NCBI GenBank assembly: GCA_947451925.1
Contig: CANGAW010000031.1
Location: forward strand, 1-36,095
Direction of reading: 5' to 3'
Source of the DNA: Burkholderiales bacterium
GTDB taxonomy: Bacteria; Pseudomonadota; Gammaproteobacteria; Burkholderiales; Burkholderiaceae_D
DNA length: 36,095 bases
The translations under genes were made by a program, and so were the position numbers. Positions 7,585-16,552 of the stretch are shown one piece after another. How positions within the stretch are numbered: position 1 is the first letter of the stretch; the number at the start of each line of letters is the position of its first letter. The notes beneath the pieces were generated by a model. The model saw nothing but the letters and a program-made list of their open reading frames with translations, was not told where the DNA came from and did no database searches.

Positions 7585-9291
7585 TTATTTCGACAGAGCG
7601 AAAGTCCAGATCGAGCTGCCGGTCGGCGTGTTTTTCAAACGCTCGTCGCCGGAGTACAACGCATACACACCACCGGTGCCGCTGGTGACGGTAATGTATT
7701 GCTTGCCGTCTTTTTCCCAGGTGATCGGCATTGAAACCATGCCCGAACCGGTCTGGAAGGACCACAGCTTTTTACCGGTCTGATCATCGTATGCAATGAA
7801 CTCACCCAGCATCGAACCCGTGAACACCAGACCACCCTTGGTCGCCATCACGCCGGCAAAGTGTGGAATGGCCAGAGGCACGGCCCACTTGTCTTTACCC
7901 GTTAACGGGTCAATCGCTTTCAGGTAGCCGCGTGGCTGCTTGCTGTCGTAAGCAAAGCCGGTGAAGTCCATGCCGATGTAGAAGGTGCCGCGCTTCCACT
8001 CTTGTTCCATGGTGCGGTAAGCCATACCAAAGTTGAGGGTGTTGGCAAACGCGGTGTTGGTCTCTGGGTTGTATGCCATTGGCATCCAGTTCTTGCCGCC
8101 CAGTGCTGATGGCCAGACTTCATCGGCTTTTTCCATCACCAGGGTTTTTTTATGCTTTTCCGCCATGTCGGTCAGGATGGGACGACCCGTTTTGATGTCG
8201 ATACCCTTGGCCCAGTCAACGCGGTTGACGAATTTGTTCGCCGAGATCAGTTGACCATTGGTACGGTCGATCACGTAGAAGAATCCGTTACGGTCAGCAT
8301 GCAAAATCACTTTGCGTGCTTTGCCTTCGACTTTAATTTCGGCCAGCACGTTTTCGTTCACGCCATCGTAGTCATACGCGTCGTTTGGCGAGAACTGATA
8401 GTGCCAAACCAGCTCACCAGTCTTCGGGCGCAGCGCCAGTACGGACGCGATGTACTTGTTGTCCATGGTAACGCCGCCGCGGAAGGCTGCATTCCATGGG
8501 CCGCCGTTGCCGGTGCCCCAGAAAACCAGATCCAGTTCCGGATCGTAGGAGCCGGTAATCCAGGTTGAGCCGCCACCACGTTTGTAGGTATCCGCAGGCC
8601 ACGTGTCGCCACCCGGCTCGCCAGGAGCCGCTGTCGTGAATTTTCTCCACAGACGCTGACCGGTTTTTGGATCGTAACCGTCGATGAAGCCGCGAATACC
8701 ATATTCGCCACCAGAAATACCCGCCAGCAGCACGCCGTTGGCAATGACTGGTGCAGCAGTCATGGAATAACCCTGCTTGTAGTCTTCAACGAGTGTTTTC
8801 CAGACTTGTTTGCCGGTCTTCATGTCCAGCGCAATGATGGTGGCGTCGATGACGGTGCGGAACAGCAAGCCGTCATGCGCAGCCAGGCCGCGATTGTGGT
8901 TACCGCAGCAGACGGCGTTGTACACATCTTCTGGCAGGTCCAGCGGGGTTTTCCACAACTGCTTGCCGGTGATGGCGTCGACTGCCAGCGTGGCATTGAC
9001 GGTAGGCAGATACAGAATGCCGTCGATTAAAAGTGGCTGCTGCGATTGTGGCTGATTGGAATCAAGACTCAGATTCCACTTTGGCACCAGGTTTTTCACA
9101 CTGGCGCGATTAATTTGGTTCAGCTTGGAAAAGCGTTGTTGACCGTAGCCCATACCGTAGGTGGTCACGTCGCCAGGGGTTTTGGTGTCGTTGATCAGAT
9201 CATTGGTCGATGCGCCAGTGGCCATCGCCGAGCCGGAAAAACCGGCAGCCAGTGAGCCGACAAGTGCCAGGCTCAGTAGATTTTTATTCAT
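7585..9291 (-). CDS. Periplasmic PQQ-dependent alcohol dehydrogenase, lanthanide-type active site
   Basis: This is a quinoprotein of the methanol/ethanol dehydrogenase family, oxidising a primary alcohol (or aldehyde) in the periplasm and passing electrons to a c-type cytochrome. The 568 residues begin with a signal peptide likely cut after AMA (residues 22-24). Eight-bladed propeller repeats such as AVDAITGKQLWK and ALDMKTGKQVWK are visible, as is the vicinal disulfide C128-C129. By comparison with MxaF and XoxF, metal/PQQ ligands are E196 (GGEYG), N262 (GTGN) and the catalytic D307. D309, two residues on (DYDGVNE), is the extra Asp found in lanthanide enzymes; calcium MxaF has Ala there. 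AAGGAGAG lies 4 bp before the ATG. No cytochrome c, PQQ synthesis or solute-binding gene is near. It follows nagL after a 101-bp gap that holds no gene. Its substrate in a salicylate operon is unknown. Confidence 0.9.
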   Translation of the reverse strand: MNKNLLSLALVGSLAAGFSGSAMATGASTNDLINDTKTPGDVTTYGMGYGQQRFSKLNQINRASVKNLVPKWNLSLDSNQPQSQQPLLIDGILYLPTVNATLAVDAITGKQLWKTPLDLPEDVYNAVCCGNHNRGLAAHDGLLFRTVIDATIIALDMKTGKQVWKTLVEDYKQGYSMTAAPVIANGVLLAGISGGEYGIRGFIDGYDPKTGQRLWRKFTTAAPGEPGGDTWPADTYKRGGGSTWITGSYDPELDLVFWGTGNGGPWNAAFRGGVTMDNKYIASVLALRPKTGELVWHYQFSPNDAYDYDGVNENVLAEIKVEGKARKVILHADRNGFFYVIDRTNGQLISANKFVNRVDWAKGIDIKTGRPILTDMAEKHKKTLVMEKADEVWPSALGGKNWMPMAYNPETNTAFANTLNFGMAYRTMEQEWKRGTFYIGMDFTGFAYDSKQPRGYLKAIDPLTGKDKWAVPLAIPHFAGVMATKGGLVFTGSMLGEFIAYDDQTGKKLWSFQTGSGMVSMPITWEKDGKQYITVTSGTGGVYALYSGDERLKNTPTGSSIWTFALSK

Positions 9292-9392
9292 GAAGCTCTC
9301 CTTGTTTAATTATTTTGTGATGCTTGAATTATCTTTGGGACGTCGTGGCGGTATCGGCTGTTTTGCTTGCTCCTTTTAATGGATGTTGAGAG

Positions 9393-10058
9393 TTACTCGG
9401 AATCGATCTGGCGGGAAGGGTGGGCAGCGGCGATGTGCGGCACGGCTTCACAGTGTTCAATGATTTCCCGTAGTACCGGGTAGGGCGTGGTGTCGACACC
9501 AAAGCGGGCGGCGCTGAACATTTGAGGCACCAGCGCGCAGTCGGCCATGGTCGGACTGTCGCCGAAGCAGAATTTCCCTCTTGATGGCGAGCGCGACAGA
9601 TCCGCTTCCAGCGCTTCGAGCCCAATGTTTAACCAGTGCTGAATCCAGATTGTTTTGTCGTCTTCGGACACGCCGAGTTTGGCTGTCAGGTACTTCAAGA
9701 CGCGCAGATTTTGCAGGGGATGGATGTCACATGAAATTGCCAGCGCAATCTGGCGCACCCGCGCCCGGCCTTGCATCGATTCTGGCAGCATGCGCACGGC
9801 AGGATATTTTTCGTCCAGATATTCAATAATGGCGATCGACTGGCTCAACTGAAAGCCGTCATCGTCGAGTAGCGGCACCAGTTGCTGTGGATTTTTAGCC
9901 TTGTAGTCGGGGCTGAACTGCATGCCGCCATCGCGTGTCAGATGCACGGCGACGTAATCGTAGTTCAGGCCTTTTAAATTCATGGCGATCCGCACCCGAT
10001 ATGCGGCCGAGCTGCGAAAGTAATTGTGCAGTTCGAGCTGTGAAGTGCTGGTGTTCAT
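9393..10058 (-). CDS. nagL: Maleylpyruvate isomerase, zeta-class GST (NagL-like)
   Basis: The enzyme isomerises maleylpyruvate, the gentisate ring-cleavage product, to fumarylpyruvate with glutathione as cofactor. The 221 residues form a thioredoxin-like domain with the zeta-class signature [14 protein letters not shown] (14-27), where the first Ser residues activate glutathione. NPQQLVPLL and [14 protein letters not shown] are glutathione-binding motifs, followed by an all-helical domain. Maleylacetoacetate isomerase (MaiA) is the close alternative on sequence alone; the flanking gentisate genes favour NagL. ATGA overlap (4 bp) with nagAb indicates coupled translation. Confidence 0.88.
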   Translation of the reverse strand: MNTSTSQLELHNYFRSSAAYRVRIAMNLKGLNYDYVAVHLTRDGGMQFSPDYKAKNPQQLVPLLDDDGFQLSQSIAIIEYLDEKYPAVRMLPESMQGRARVRQIALAISCDIHPLQNLRVLKYLTAKLGVSEDDKTIWIQHWLNIGLEALEADLSRSPSRGKFCFGDSPTMADCALVPQMFSAARFGVDTTPYPVLREIIEHCEAVPHIAAAHPSRQIDSE

Positions 10059-10384
10059 GCTAATGCTCGCTCCTGAATATCGACGAAAACGCGATTGCCT
10101 TCAATCTTGACCGGATAGGTCTTGATGTCTTCGGTCAGCGGGGCGCACAGGGCTTTGCCGTTGCGGATATCAAATTTGCCCTGGTGTAGCGGACATTCGA
10201 TTTCATGCCCTTCCAAAAAGCCATCACACAGCCTCGCATTACCATGGCTGCAAATGTTGTTGGTTGCATAGACCTCGCCGGCGACCTGATACAAGGCGAT
10301 GCTCTTGCCGACGATATCAACGCCGATGACGTCATCTTCAGGAACGGCATCGATGGCCAACACGTCAATCCAGTTCTGACTCAT
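10055..10384 (-). CDS. nagAb: Rieske [2Fe-2S] ferredoxin of the salicylate 5-hydroxylase system
   Basis: This small cytoplasmic ferredoxin (109 residues) carries electrons from the reductase NagAa to the oxygenase NagGH. The Rieske ligands are C45 and H47 (ICSHGNARL) and C64 and H67 (ECPLHQGKF), the usual C-x-H...C-x-x-H pattern. Size and motif match the ferredoxins of naphthalene and nag dioxygenase systems. It lies 11 bp after nagH and overlaps nagL by 4 bp. In strain U2 one ferredoxin serves both naphthalene dioxygenase and salicylate 5-hydroxylase; here only the latter is present. Confidence 0.92.
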   Translation of the reverse strand: MSQNWIDVLAIDAVPEDDVIGVDIVGKSIALYQVAGEVYATNNICSHGNARLCDGFLEGHEIECPLHQGKFDIRNGKALCAPLTEDIKTYPVKIEGNRVFVDIQERALA

Positions 10385-10395
10385 GTTGTTCTCTT

Positions 10396-10899
10396 TTAAA
10401 TAGGGTAGATGATGGAGTTGGGGATCATTTCGCTGTCATAGATGCACAGGCGCGAAATGAACTTCAGTCCCGCATCGCTGCGCACGATGCGGTCGAGGTA
10501 GCGGCCAACGTTGTAAACCGTCGATTCACCGGAGAGCTTGGTGCGGAAAACGGCGTAGTTTGCTTCCGCAGTAATCACACCATCCTTGTCTTCACGAATG
10601 ATAGGCAGACCGACCACATGCCGTTGGTAATACGGATCGTGATAGAGGGTTTCATGAATGCCGTATACGCGATCTTTCAGCATGTTCTTGCTTAGCAGCG
10701 CCAGCGTTGACAGCGGGAAGCCGCGTTCATAATTCTCGCGTGGCTGGATTTTGTATTCGCAGTCTTCGATGAAAAATTCGACCCATTTATCCCATTGCGC
10801 GCTGTCGACCGCCGACGCGTAGTCGCTGTAGAGGCGGATCAGGTCGAGCAAAGTCTGGCTCTCAGATGTGTTTGTACTTGCTGTTGTGGTCATGGTCAT
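10396..10899 (-). CDS. nagH: Salicylate 5-hydroxylase small (beta) subunit
   Basis: This is the beta subunit of a ring-hydroxylating oxygenase; it has no redox centre and supports the alpha subunit structure. The 167 residues show the family fold signatures [28 protein letters not shown] and [14 protein letters not shown] at the end. I start at ATG 10899, which overlaps the nagG stop as TGATG with GGAAG 4 nt ahead; ATG 10893 is a second option. An in-frame longer version would run back into nagG and is not credible. The pairing with a NagG-like alpha subunit identifies it as NagH. Confidence 0.9.
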   Translation of the reverse strand: MTMTTTASTNTSESQTLLDLIRLYSDYASAVDSAQWDKWVEFFIEDCEYKIQPRENYERGFPLSTLALLSKNMLKDRVYGIHETLYHDPYYQRHVVGLPIIREDKDGVITAEANYAVFRTKLSGESTVYNVGRYLDRIVRSDAGLKFISRLCIYDSEMIPNSIIYPI

Positions 10900-12161
10900 C
10901 ACACTTCCATCACTTTGCGCCAGTAGTTGTACATGCCCCGGATCAGGGTTTCGGTGACCATGTGGTCGGTGTCTTCGCATTCATAGCCGCCGAGTTCGGC
11001 AACGGTGCGGTGCGAAGGCTTTTGTTCGAAGCCGAATTGCGAGAGTTCAATCACTTCGCCGTCATCGGCTGACACGAAACCAGCCGGACCAAACAGATTG
11101 GCCTGAATCAGACGACGCTGCGTCATCTCTTCGGTGTCATCTTCAAAGCCGAAGTGGGTCCAGACAAAGTCGAAAGAGCCATGGCCATTAGGCTGGATGT
11201 GGCGTGTCGATACGCTATTGACTTGCTGTTGAAAGATCACGCTAGGGAAGATGGTCATCATGACCGCAGTCGGTCCGTCCCACCATGCTTCAGGCACGAT
11301 GTCGATTAGGCGCTTGTCCAGCACATCCATGTTTTCTTTGAAGCTGGTGATGCCCTGCGTGACGTCGTCTTTTTTGCCGCCGGTGCCGCGGGTTGAGATC
11401 ATTGCCGCGTGACGGAATTTGTCATCCATCTTCAGTTCGGATTTATTGTCTGCCCGCCACAGGCCATAGGTGACGAACCAGGTATGCAGCAAACCAGGAT
11501 GGTAGGGATCCTTGATATTTTCCTGCATCAGTTTCCAGTTGCCGGGAATACGCTGGCGGTTGTAACCCAGAATGGTCAGCTTGCGGCCATTAAACAGGCG
11601 ATCAAAATACGACAGCATGGCAGGCCCAAGATAGTCTTCGAAGGCTTCGACCTCATGGTCGAAAGATGCGAAAACGACACCGCCACGGCTGGCGACTTTG
11701 AGCTTGGTCAGGCTGTGATCTTCGGTCTTGAATTCCTTCGGCATGCCGCCATTGATCTTGCCGTCCTGCTTTACGCCGCGCCGAAAAGGCACACCCTGCA
11801 AGTCACCTTTGAGTGAGTAGTTCCACTGATGGTAGGGGCAGACCAGTTCTTTTTTATTGCCGTGACGCTCGCGACAAAATTGCATGCCGCGGTGAGCACA
11901 AACGTTTTCAACAACATGAATGACACCATCCATATCGCGCGTCATCACAACCGAGCGCTCGCCAATGACGGTGCGCTTGAAGTCGCCCGGGTTGGGCACT
12001 TCCGCCTCCAAGCCTATGTAGCACCAGTGGCCTTTGTAAAACAGGCGGTCGAGTTCTTTTTGATAGATCGACTCATCGGTATAGGCCCAGAACGGAATGC
12101 GGCTGGAGCCTTCGGCTTCCCACACATGCGGCTGCTTGAATACTTCCGGCGTATCACCCAC
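10899..12161 (-). CDS. nagG: Salicylate 5-hydroxylase large (alpha) subunit
   Basis: The alpha subunit of a Rieske non-heme iron oxygenase is expected to hydroxylate salicylate at C5 to give gentisate. Of 420 residues, the Rieske centre is C88/H90 (VCAHRG) and C108/H111 (CPYHQW). The mononuclear iron site is D218 (bridging), H221 and H226 in [14 protein letters not shown], with an Asp of ADDGE (366/367) as probable third ligand. The start is GTG 12161, with AAGGAGA 7 bp upstream. Related oxygenases act on anthranilate or other 2-substituted benzoates, so the substrate is assigned from the NagGH likeness plus downstream gentisate genes and the NahR-type regulator. Confidence 0.9.
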   Translation of the reverse strand: MGDTPEVFKQPHVWEAEGSSRIPFWAYTDESIYQKELDRLFYKGHWCYIGLEAEVPNPGDFKRTVIGERSVVMTRDMDGVIHVVENVCAHRGMQFCRERHGNKKELVCPYHQWNYSLKGDLQGVPFRRGVKQDGKINGGMPKEFKTEDHSLTKLKVASRGGVVFASFDHEVEAFEDYLGPAMLSYFDRLFNGRKLTILGYNRQRIPGNWKLMQENIKDPYHPGLLHTWFVTYGLWRADNKSELKMDDKFRHAAMISTRGTGGKKDDVTQGITSFKENMDVLDKRLIDIVPEAWWDGPTAVMMTIFPSVIFQQQVNSVSTRHIQPNGHGSFDFVWTHFGFEDDTEEMTQRRLIQANLFGPAGFVSADDGEVIELSQFGFEQKPSHRTVAELGGYECEDTDHMVTETLIRGMYNYWRKVMEV

Positions 12162-12181
12162 GTTGCTCTCCTTGAGAAAAA

Positions 12182-12880
12182 TTACTTGGCCACGCGGACG
12201 ACGATTTCGCCCAAACCATCGATATGACCACGCATCACGTCACCCTGAACCACGGCGCCTACGCCTTCTGGCGTGCCGGTCATGATGACGTCGCCAGGTA
12301 CCAGCGTTTCATAGCGCGACAGATAAGAAATTGATTCGGCCACTGACCAGATCAGTTTTGCAATATCGGAGGTTTGGCGCGGCTGCTCGTTAACGGTCAG
12401 CGAGATGGTTGCTGTCGACAAGTGGCCGACCTGGGCCACCGTATGGATAGGGCCGATTGGTGCGGACTGGGCAAAGGATTTGCCAAACTCCCATGGACGG
12501 CCTTTGTCACGCGCATCGAGTTGCAGATCGCGGCGTGTCATATCCAGGCCCACTGCGTAGCCATGGACATGGTCCAGTGCTTGTTCCAGCGGGATGTCTT
12601 TGCCGCCAATACCGATGGTGACAACCAGTTCGATCTCATGATGAAAGTTACCCGTCATCGGCGGGTAAGCAATGTCGATGGGTTGTTCGCCGGCTTGTAC
12701 TGCGGCACAAGCCGGTTTCATGAAAAAGAACGGTGGATCACGGTCCGGGTCCTTGCCCATTTCGCGTGCATGTGCGGCATAGTTGCGGCCGACGCAGTAG
12801 ATGCGATGGACCGGAAAAACTTCTTCACTGCCAGCGATGGCAAGGGTGGTGGTGGGTTGTACAGGGATAGCGTATTTCAT
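12182..12880 (-). CDS. nagK: Fumarylpyruvate hydrolase (FAH family)
   Basis: The enzyme cleaves fumarylpyruvate to fumarate and pyruvate, the last step of the gentisate pathway, using a divalent metal. The 232 residues carry the FAH-family signature VGRNYAAHAREMG, then FFFMKP, the metal-site HHEIELVVTIG, GLDMTRRDLQ, GKSFAQSAPIGPI and MTGTPEGVGAV. ATG 12880 (MKYAIPVQP) follows the nagI stop by 23 bp; longer in-frame starts would overlap nagI. Other FAH hydrolases act on different oxo-acids, but the position between nagI and nagG makes NagK the best call. Confidence 0.9.
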   Translation of the reverse strand: MKYAIPVQPTTTLAIAGSEEVFPVHRIYCVGRNYAAHAREMGKDPDRDPPFFFMKPACAAVQAGEQPIDIAYPPMTGNFHHEIELVVTIGIGGKDIPLEQALDHVHGYAVGLDMTRRDLQLDARDKGRPWEFGKSFAQSAPIGPIHTVAQVGHLSTATISLTVNEQPRQTSDIAKLIWSVAESISYLSRYETLVPGDVIMTGTPEGVGAVVQGDVMRGHIDGLGEIVVRVAK

Positions 12881-12903
12881 CAGAATTCCAGTAAGTGTGA
12901 ATA

Positions 12904-13962
12904 TCAAAGACGGGCTTCGCGCCACAGGCCCAGCGACTGCAGCATGGGGCGATCGGAAAAGCTAAACAGGGTGGTGTCGCGCTTGGCGAGAAATTTCAGT
13001 GGCTGCCAGGACGGCACCACAAAAATATCGTCGCGCTGCACATGCCATTCGGTGTCACCCACTGCCACCGTCGCTTCGCCCTCAAGGCAGACATACACCG
13101 TGCCATCGGTGCTGCGATAGGGGCGGGTTTCGAATCCGGCAGGCAGGCGCTGGGTAAAAGCGCCAATGGTTGGCATCGGTGAGGCACCGGTGGCGGGGTT
13201 CACATAGCGGAGTTTGTGGCCAAGGTGCGGGTCAGGCTTGCCTGCCGAGATCATGGCCAGCGACTCCATGGTGCGCGCAAACGGATAGACGAATACGCGT
13301 GTAGGCTCGGCAGGTCCCTGATAAAAATCGACCGGCAACATATTGTTGCCATAACGGGCCAGCGCATCGCCTTCGGCGCGCACCGTATCTTGCGACGCAC
13401 TCTGACCATGCTCGGCAAAGCCGGCATCGAAAAAGCGCACCGTAGGAATGTCCAAGCCATCAAGCCAGACCACTGGCTGCTCACCCAGATTGCCATGATC
13501 ATGAAAAGTCCACGACGGCGTGATGATGAAGTCGCCACGTCGCATCGTGGTGCGCTCACCATCGACGGCGGTGTAGGCGCCTTCGCCGTCCATTACCAGC
13601 CTTAACGCCGACTGTGTATGACGGTGTGCAGGTGCGACCTCGCCAGGCAAAATTAACTGCAGGCCCGCATACAGCGACTGGGTAATTGCCGACTGCCCCG
13701 CCAGCCCCGGATTTTCCAGAATCAGCACGCGACGCTCGGCTTGTTCGGCGGTGATCAGGCGACCGGCTTCCATCACTTTGTCGCGCAGATGAGCGTAGCG
13801 CCACAAGGCAGCTTGTGCCGGGCTGTTGGGGGATTTCGGCACCAGCGCGCCGAGTACTTCCCACAGCGGCGTCATGTGGTCTTGGGCGATACGGTCGTAG
13901 TAATCCTGACGCGGATTGCCTGCTGCTGACGATGCTTCTGCGGTCTTGATTGTGTTGTGCAT
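12904..13962 (-). CDS. nagI: Gentisate 1,2-dioxygenase
   Basis: This bicupin Fe(II) dioxygenase opens the gentisate ring between C1 and C2 to give maleylpyruvate. Of 352 residues, the N-terminal cupin has candidate iron ligands H113 and H115 (PAHRHTQSALRLVMDGEG) and H154/H156 (WTFHDHG). The second cupin, with VYVCLEGEATVAVGD and FVVPSWQ, lacks the HxH pair, as usual in this family. Length and layout match NagI and related gentisate dioxygenases. AGAGG lies 4 bp before the ATG. It sits between nagAa and nagK. Confidence 0.93.
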   Translation of the reverse strand: MHNTIKTAEASSAAGNPRQDYYDRIAQDHMTPLWEVLGALVPKSPNSPAQAALWRYAHLRDKVMEAGRLITAEQAERRVLILENPGLAGQSAITQSLYAGLQLILPGEVAPAHRHTQSALRLVMDGEGAYTAVDGERTTMRRGDFIITPSWTFHDHGNLGEQPVVWLDGLDIPTVRFFDAGFAEHGQSASQDTVRAEGDALARYGNNMLPVDFYQGPAEPTRVFVYPFARTMESLAMISAGKPDPHLGHKLRYVNPATGASPMPTIGAFTQRLPAGFETRPYRSTDGTVYVCLEGEATVAVGDTEWHVQRDDIFVVPSWQPLKFLAKRDTTLFSFSDRPMLQSLGLWREARL

Positions 13963-13983
13963 GATGCCTCTTGCGCCTCCCTG

Positions 13984-14973
13984 TTAAGTGCCACTCGCGT
14001 AAAACGCGTCGGCATAAACTTGCTGTTCTTCGATGCCGCGCTGTTTCACCAACACTGCCGTGGCTTCGACCATTGGCGGGGCGCCGCAAATGTAGGCGCG
14101 CCACCCCTGGAAATCTGGGATGTCTTGTGCGATTGCATCGGTAATGAGCCCAAGGCGATATTGGCTGGTGCTTGCGTCGTCGCTGGTCACGACCACTTCC
14201 ACCTTCAGCGAAGGCAGCGCAGCTTGCAGCGCCTTGATCTGATCCAGGCCATAGATGTCCTGCGGCGAGCGCACGCCGAAGTACAGGTGTATGGGGTTGT
14301 CCATGCCGGCCGCAATCGCACCGCGAACGATGGACAGAATCGGCGCCAGGCCGGTGCCGCCTGCCACGCAGAGCATCGGGCCTTCATGGCGGGTGCGCAG
14401 GTAGGCTGTGCCCAAAGGGCCGCTGACCCGCACGCTGTCGCCGACTTTCAGTTGATTGAATACGTATCCCGTCACGCGTCCGTCAGGAACCTGACGGACA
14501 TGGAATTCCAGCTCGCTATCGGTACACAGGCCAGCCATGGAGTAGGGGCGGATACTGTCGGGTGCAAATTGCAGGGAAGCGTACTGGCCCGGAGAAAATG
14601 AGAGGGGCTTGGCCGGCTGCAGGCGAATGCGCTTGATATCATGCGTGACCTCTTCAATCGAGGTGACGGTGGCTTTAATAATGCGGGCAGGTTGAATGAC
14701 CACCTCGTCCGGTTCTGGAATTTCAATAGCGCAGTTCTCGGTCAGCACGCTGGTGCAGGCCAGTATGTAGTCCCCCTCGGCAGGGTTGGTGATCTTGGCT
14801 TCGCGCCCGGTATCGAGCAGGCTGCCACTGACTAGCTTGCAGCGGCAGGTACCACAGCGGCCAGCCATACAGCTGTAGGAAATGGGTACGTCATTGGCGC
14901 GCAGGGTCTCAAGCAGGTTGGCGCCTGGCGGCACTTGTAATACCCGATCAAGCGGATGGACAACTAATTCCAT
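13984..14973 (-). CDS. nagAa: Ferredoxin reductase of the salicylate 5-hydroxylase system
   Basis: This NAD(P)H-dependent flavoprotein passes electrons to the ferredoxin NagAb. Of 329 residues, the N-terminal plant-type [2Fe-2S] domain has C35, C40, C43 ([10 protein letters not shown]) and C73 (LACTS). A FAD domain ([16 protein letters not shown]) and a NAD domain ([25 protein letters not shown]) follow. ATG 14973 (MELVVHPLD) aligns with the start of NagAa from Ralstonia U2 as I remember it; GTG 14982 is an alternative and GGAG lies just upstream. It is the first gene of the operon, directly behind the regulated promoter. Confidence 0.93.
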   Translation of the reverse strand: MELVVHPLDRVLQVPPGANLLETLRANDVPISYSCMAGRCGTCRCKLVSGSLLDTGREAKITNPAEGDYILACTSVLTENCAIEIPEPDEVVIQPARIIKATVTSIEEVTHDIKRIRLQPAKPLSFSPGQYASLQFAPDSIRPYSMAGLCTDSELEFHVRQVPDGRVTGYVFNQLKVGDSVRVSGPLGTAYLRTRHEGPMLCVAGGTGLAPILSIVRGAIAAGMDNPIHLYFGVRSPQDIYGLDQIKALQAALPSLKVEVVVTSDDASTSQYRLGLITDAIAQDIPDFQGWRAYICGAPPMVEATAVLVKQRGIEEQQVYADAFYASGT

Positions 14974-15008
14974 GGTCTCCACGTTTTTCTTATAAGAATG
15001 TGGAGCTG

Positions 15009-15037
15009 AGTATAGGAAGCCGACTAAAATTAAGATA
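15009..15037 (-). promoter_or_regulatory. Predicted nag operon core promoter
   Basis: Reading the minus strand, TATACT (15014-15009) is a good -10. With a 17-bp spacer the -35 position is TATCTT (15037-15032), a poor match to consensus, as expected for an activator-dependent promoter. The start site would be near 15002, giving a leader of about 28 nt for nagAa. Confidence 0.45.
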
Positions 15038-15074
15038 TAGAATTACCTGAATTCTATAAATTCATATTTTGAAT
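15038..15074. promoter_or_regulatory. Two NagR/NahR-type operator dyads
   Basis: ATTCA-N5-TGAAT (15060-15074) has the T-N11-A form of LysR sites and resembles the NahR site ATTCACGCT-N2-TGAT. A second, stronger dyad TAGAATT-N5-AATTCTA covers 15038-15056. Measured from the predicted nagAa start near 15002, their centres lie at about -65 and -45, the recognition and activation positions typical for LysR regulators. The first dyad also lies just upstream of nagR and could mediate autoregulation. Confidence 0.55.
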
Positions 15075-15094
15075 AATGGTCCGGTGACGATCTA

Positions 15095-16000
15095 ATGGAT
15101 ATCAAAGATATTGATCTCAATCTGCTGGTCATATTTCAGCAACTTCTTCGCGAGCGAAGGGTGTCGGCTGTCGCGGTCAACCTCGGACTGACACAGCCAA
15201 CGGTCAGCAATGCCTTAAACCGGCTGCGGCAACAGTTGGGTGACGACTTATTTTTGCGCACATCAAAAGGCATGGAGCCGACTGCGTATGCGATGCAGCT
15301 GGCTGAGCCCATAGGTTATGCCTTGTCAGCGATTCAGGAGACGCTTAATCAGCGGACCCGTTTTGAGCCGGCCAACAGTCAGCGCAAGTTCATCGTTGGT
15401 ATGAACGACATCGGTGAAATCTATTTTTTACCCAAGTTGATGGAGATGCTGGCCTCTATCGCACCCGGCATTTCGCTCTCAACTATCAGAAATACGGGCG
15501 CCAGTCTTGCCGACGACATGGAAGCCGGCCGGATCGACTTAGCCATTGGCTGGTTGCCGCATTTGAAATCCGGCTTTTTTCAGCGTCGCCTGTTCGTTCA
15601 GGAGCATGTGTGCATGTTTCGCAGCGGGCACCTGCTAGACACCAAATCCCCGTTAACCAAGGATGAGTACGAGGCGGCGAATCATGTTGTAGTCTCTGCC
15701 GTCGGCACCGGGCATGCCACCGTTGATGCATCAATCGGCAAGCTGGGTATCAAACGCAAGGCGGTGTTGACGGTGCCGCATTTTGTGGCGATCGGCCATA
15801 TTTTGGCGACCACTGACATGATTGCCACGGTGCCGGAGCGATTTGCCCGGCACTGTGTTGATCCGTTCAATCTTCGGTATGTGGAATTACCGCTCACACT
15901 GCCTGAGATTGGCGTCAATTTATTCTGGCATTCACGCTTTCATAAAGAGCCGGGAAATCAATGGCTGCGTGGCGTCATTTTTGATCAGTTCAGCGACTGA
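15095..16000 (+). CDS. nagR: LysR-type activator NagR/NahR
   Basis: This is the transcriptional regulator of the divergent salicylate/gentisate operon; salicylate is the inducer of its characterised relatives. Of 301 residues, the N-terminal winged helix DIDLNLLVIFQQLL...LTQPTVSNALNRLR is followed by the effector domain with DIGEIYFLPKLMEML, ESGFFQRRLF-type (here KSGFFQRRLFVQEHVC), GTGHATVDASIGKLGIKR, VPHFVAIGHILATTDMIATVP and the C-terminal NLFWHSRFHKEPGNQWLR. These match P. putida NahR along the whole length. It is convergent with the lrp-type gene, 53 bp away, without an evident terminator. Confidence 0.92.
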   Translation: MDIKDIDLNLLVIFQQLLRERRVSAVAVNLGLTQPTVSNALNRLRQQLGDDLFLRTSKGMEPTAYAMQLAEPIGYALSAIQETLNQRTRFEPANSQRKFIVGMNDIGEIYFLPKLMEMLASIAPGISLSTIRNTGASLADDMEAGRIDLAIGWLPHLKSGFFQRRLFVQEHVCMFRSGHLLDTKSPLTKDEYEAANHVVVSAVGTGHATVDASIGKLGIKRKAVLTVPHFVAIGHILATTDMIATVPERFARHCVDPFNLRYVELPLTLPEIGVNLFWHSRFHKEPGNQWLRGVIFDQFSD

Positions 16001-16053
16001 TCTGGCAGGGTAAGGAATGTATCGGCAATTCGTCGGGACGCTGGCCATCACTA

Positions 16054-16536
16054 TTATTCATTGCCACTGGCAGAGGATCGGCGAAGGGGCACTAGACTTT
16101 GCTTTAAGCGCCGCAGTACAAAACTTGATTTGCTATGGCGGATGCCGGGGATCTTGTAGAGCCTCTCGCGCAGAAAGCGCTCGTAGCCGCGCGTGCCTTC
16201 GACGGCGACGCGAATGTAATAGTCGTAATCCCCTGAGACCAGGAAGGCTTCCAACACCTCGGGTATCGCCTCCAGCGCCTGACCGAATTCGAACAGCGCC
16301 TCGTCCGAGTGATTGTCCAGCGTCACATGCAAAATCACGGTCTCGGGTAGTCCGATCTTTTCCGGGTTGACCCGTACCGAGTAGCCTTCGATTACGCCAG
16401 CTTCTTCCATCCGCCGGACCCGGGTCCAGCACGGGGTGGAGGTCAGGCCGACCTGCTTGCCTAGTTCCTGTAGGCTGATGCGTGCATCCTTTTGCAGGGT
16501 TTCGAGGATGGCGATATCAAATTTATCAAGATTCAT
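16054..16536 (-). CDS. Lrp/AsnC-family transcriptional regulator
   Basis: This regulator of amino- or oxo-acid metabolism has 160 residues. A winged helix (5-60) contains ISLQELGKQVGLTSTPCWTRVRRMEEAGVI, here split by position, and the RAM ligand-binding domain has VSGDYDYYIRVAVEG and FLRERLYKIPGIRHSKSSFVLR. ATG 16536 (MNLDKFDIAI) places the N-terminus as in Lrp; an in-frame upstream ATG at 16623 would add a low-complexity stretch across the operator. It is divergent from the acetolactate-synthase-like gene, 99 bp away, with an AT-rich double palindrome between them. It probably regulates that cluster and itself. Confidence 0.9.
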   Translation of the reverse strand: MNLDKFDIAILETLQKDARISLQELGKQVGLTSTPCWTRVRRMEEAGVIEGYSVRVNPEKIGLPETVILHVTLDNHSDEALFEFGQALEAIPEVLEAFLVSGDYDYYIRVAVEGTRGYERFLRERLYKIPGIRHSKSSFVLRRLKQSLVPLRRSSASGNE

Positions 16537-16552
16537 TTCGTGTATTTCTATA

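Noticed and set aside
7472..7765. 97-codon minus-strand frame at the end of the PQQ dehydrogenase
   Set aside because: It overlaps the dehydrogenase C-terminus in another frame and crosses the terminator; no independent support.
12374..13120. 248-codon plus-strand frame over nagK and nagI
   Set aside because: It crosses two well-identified genes in antisense and has no family motif.
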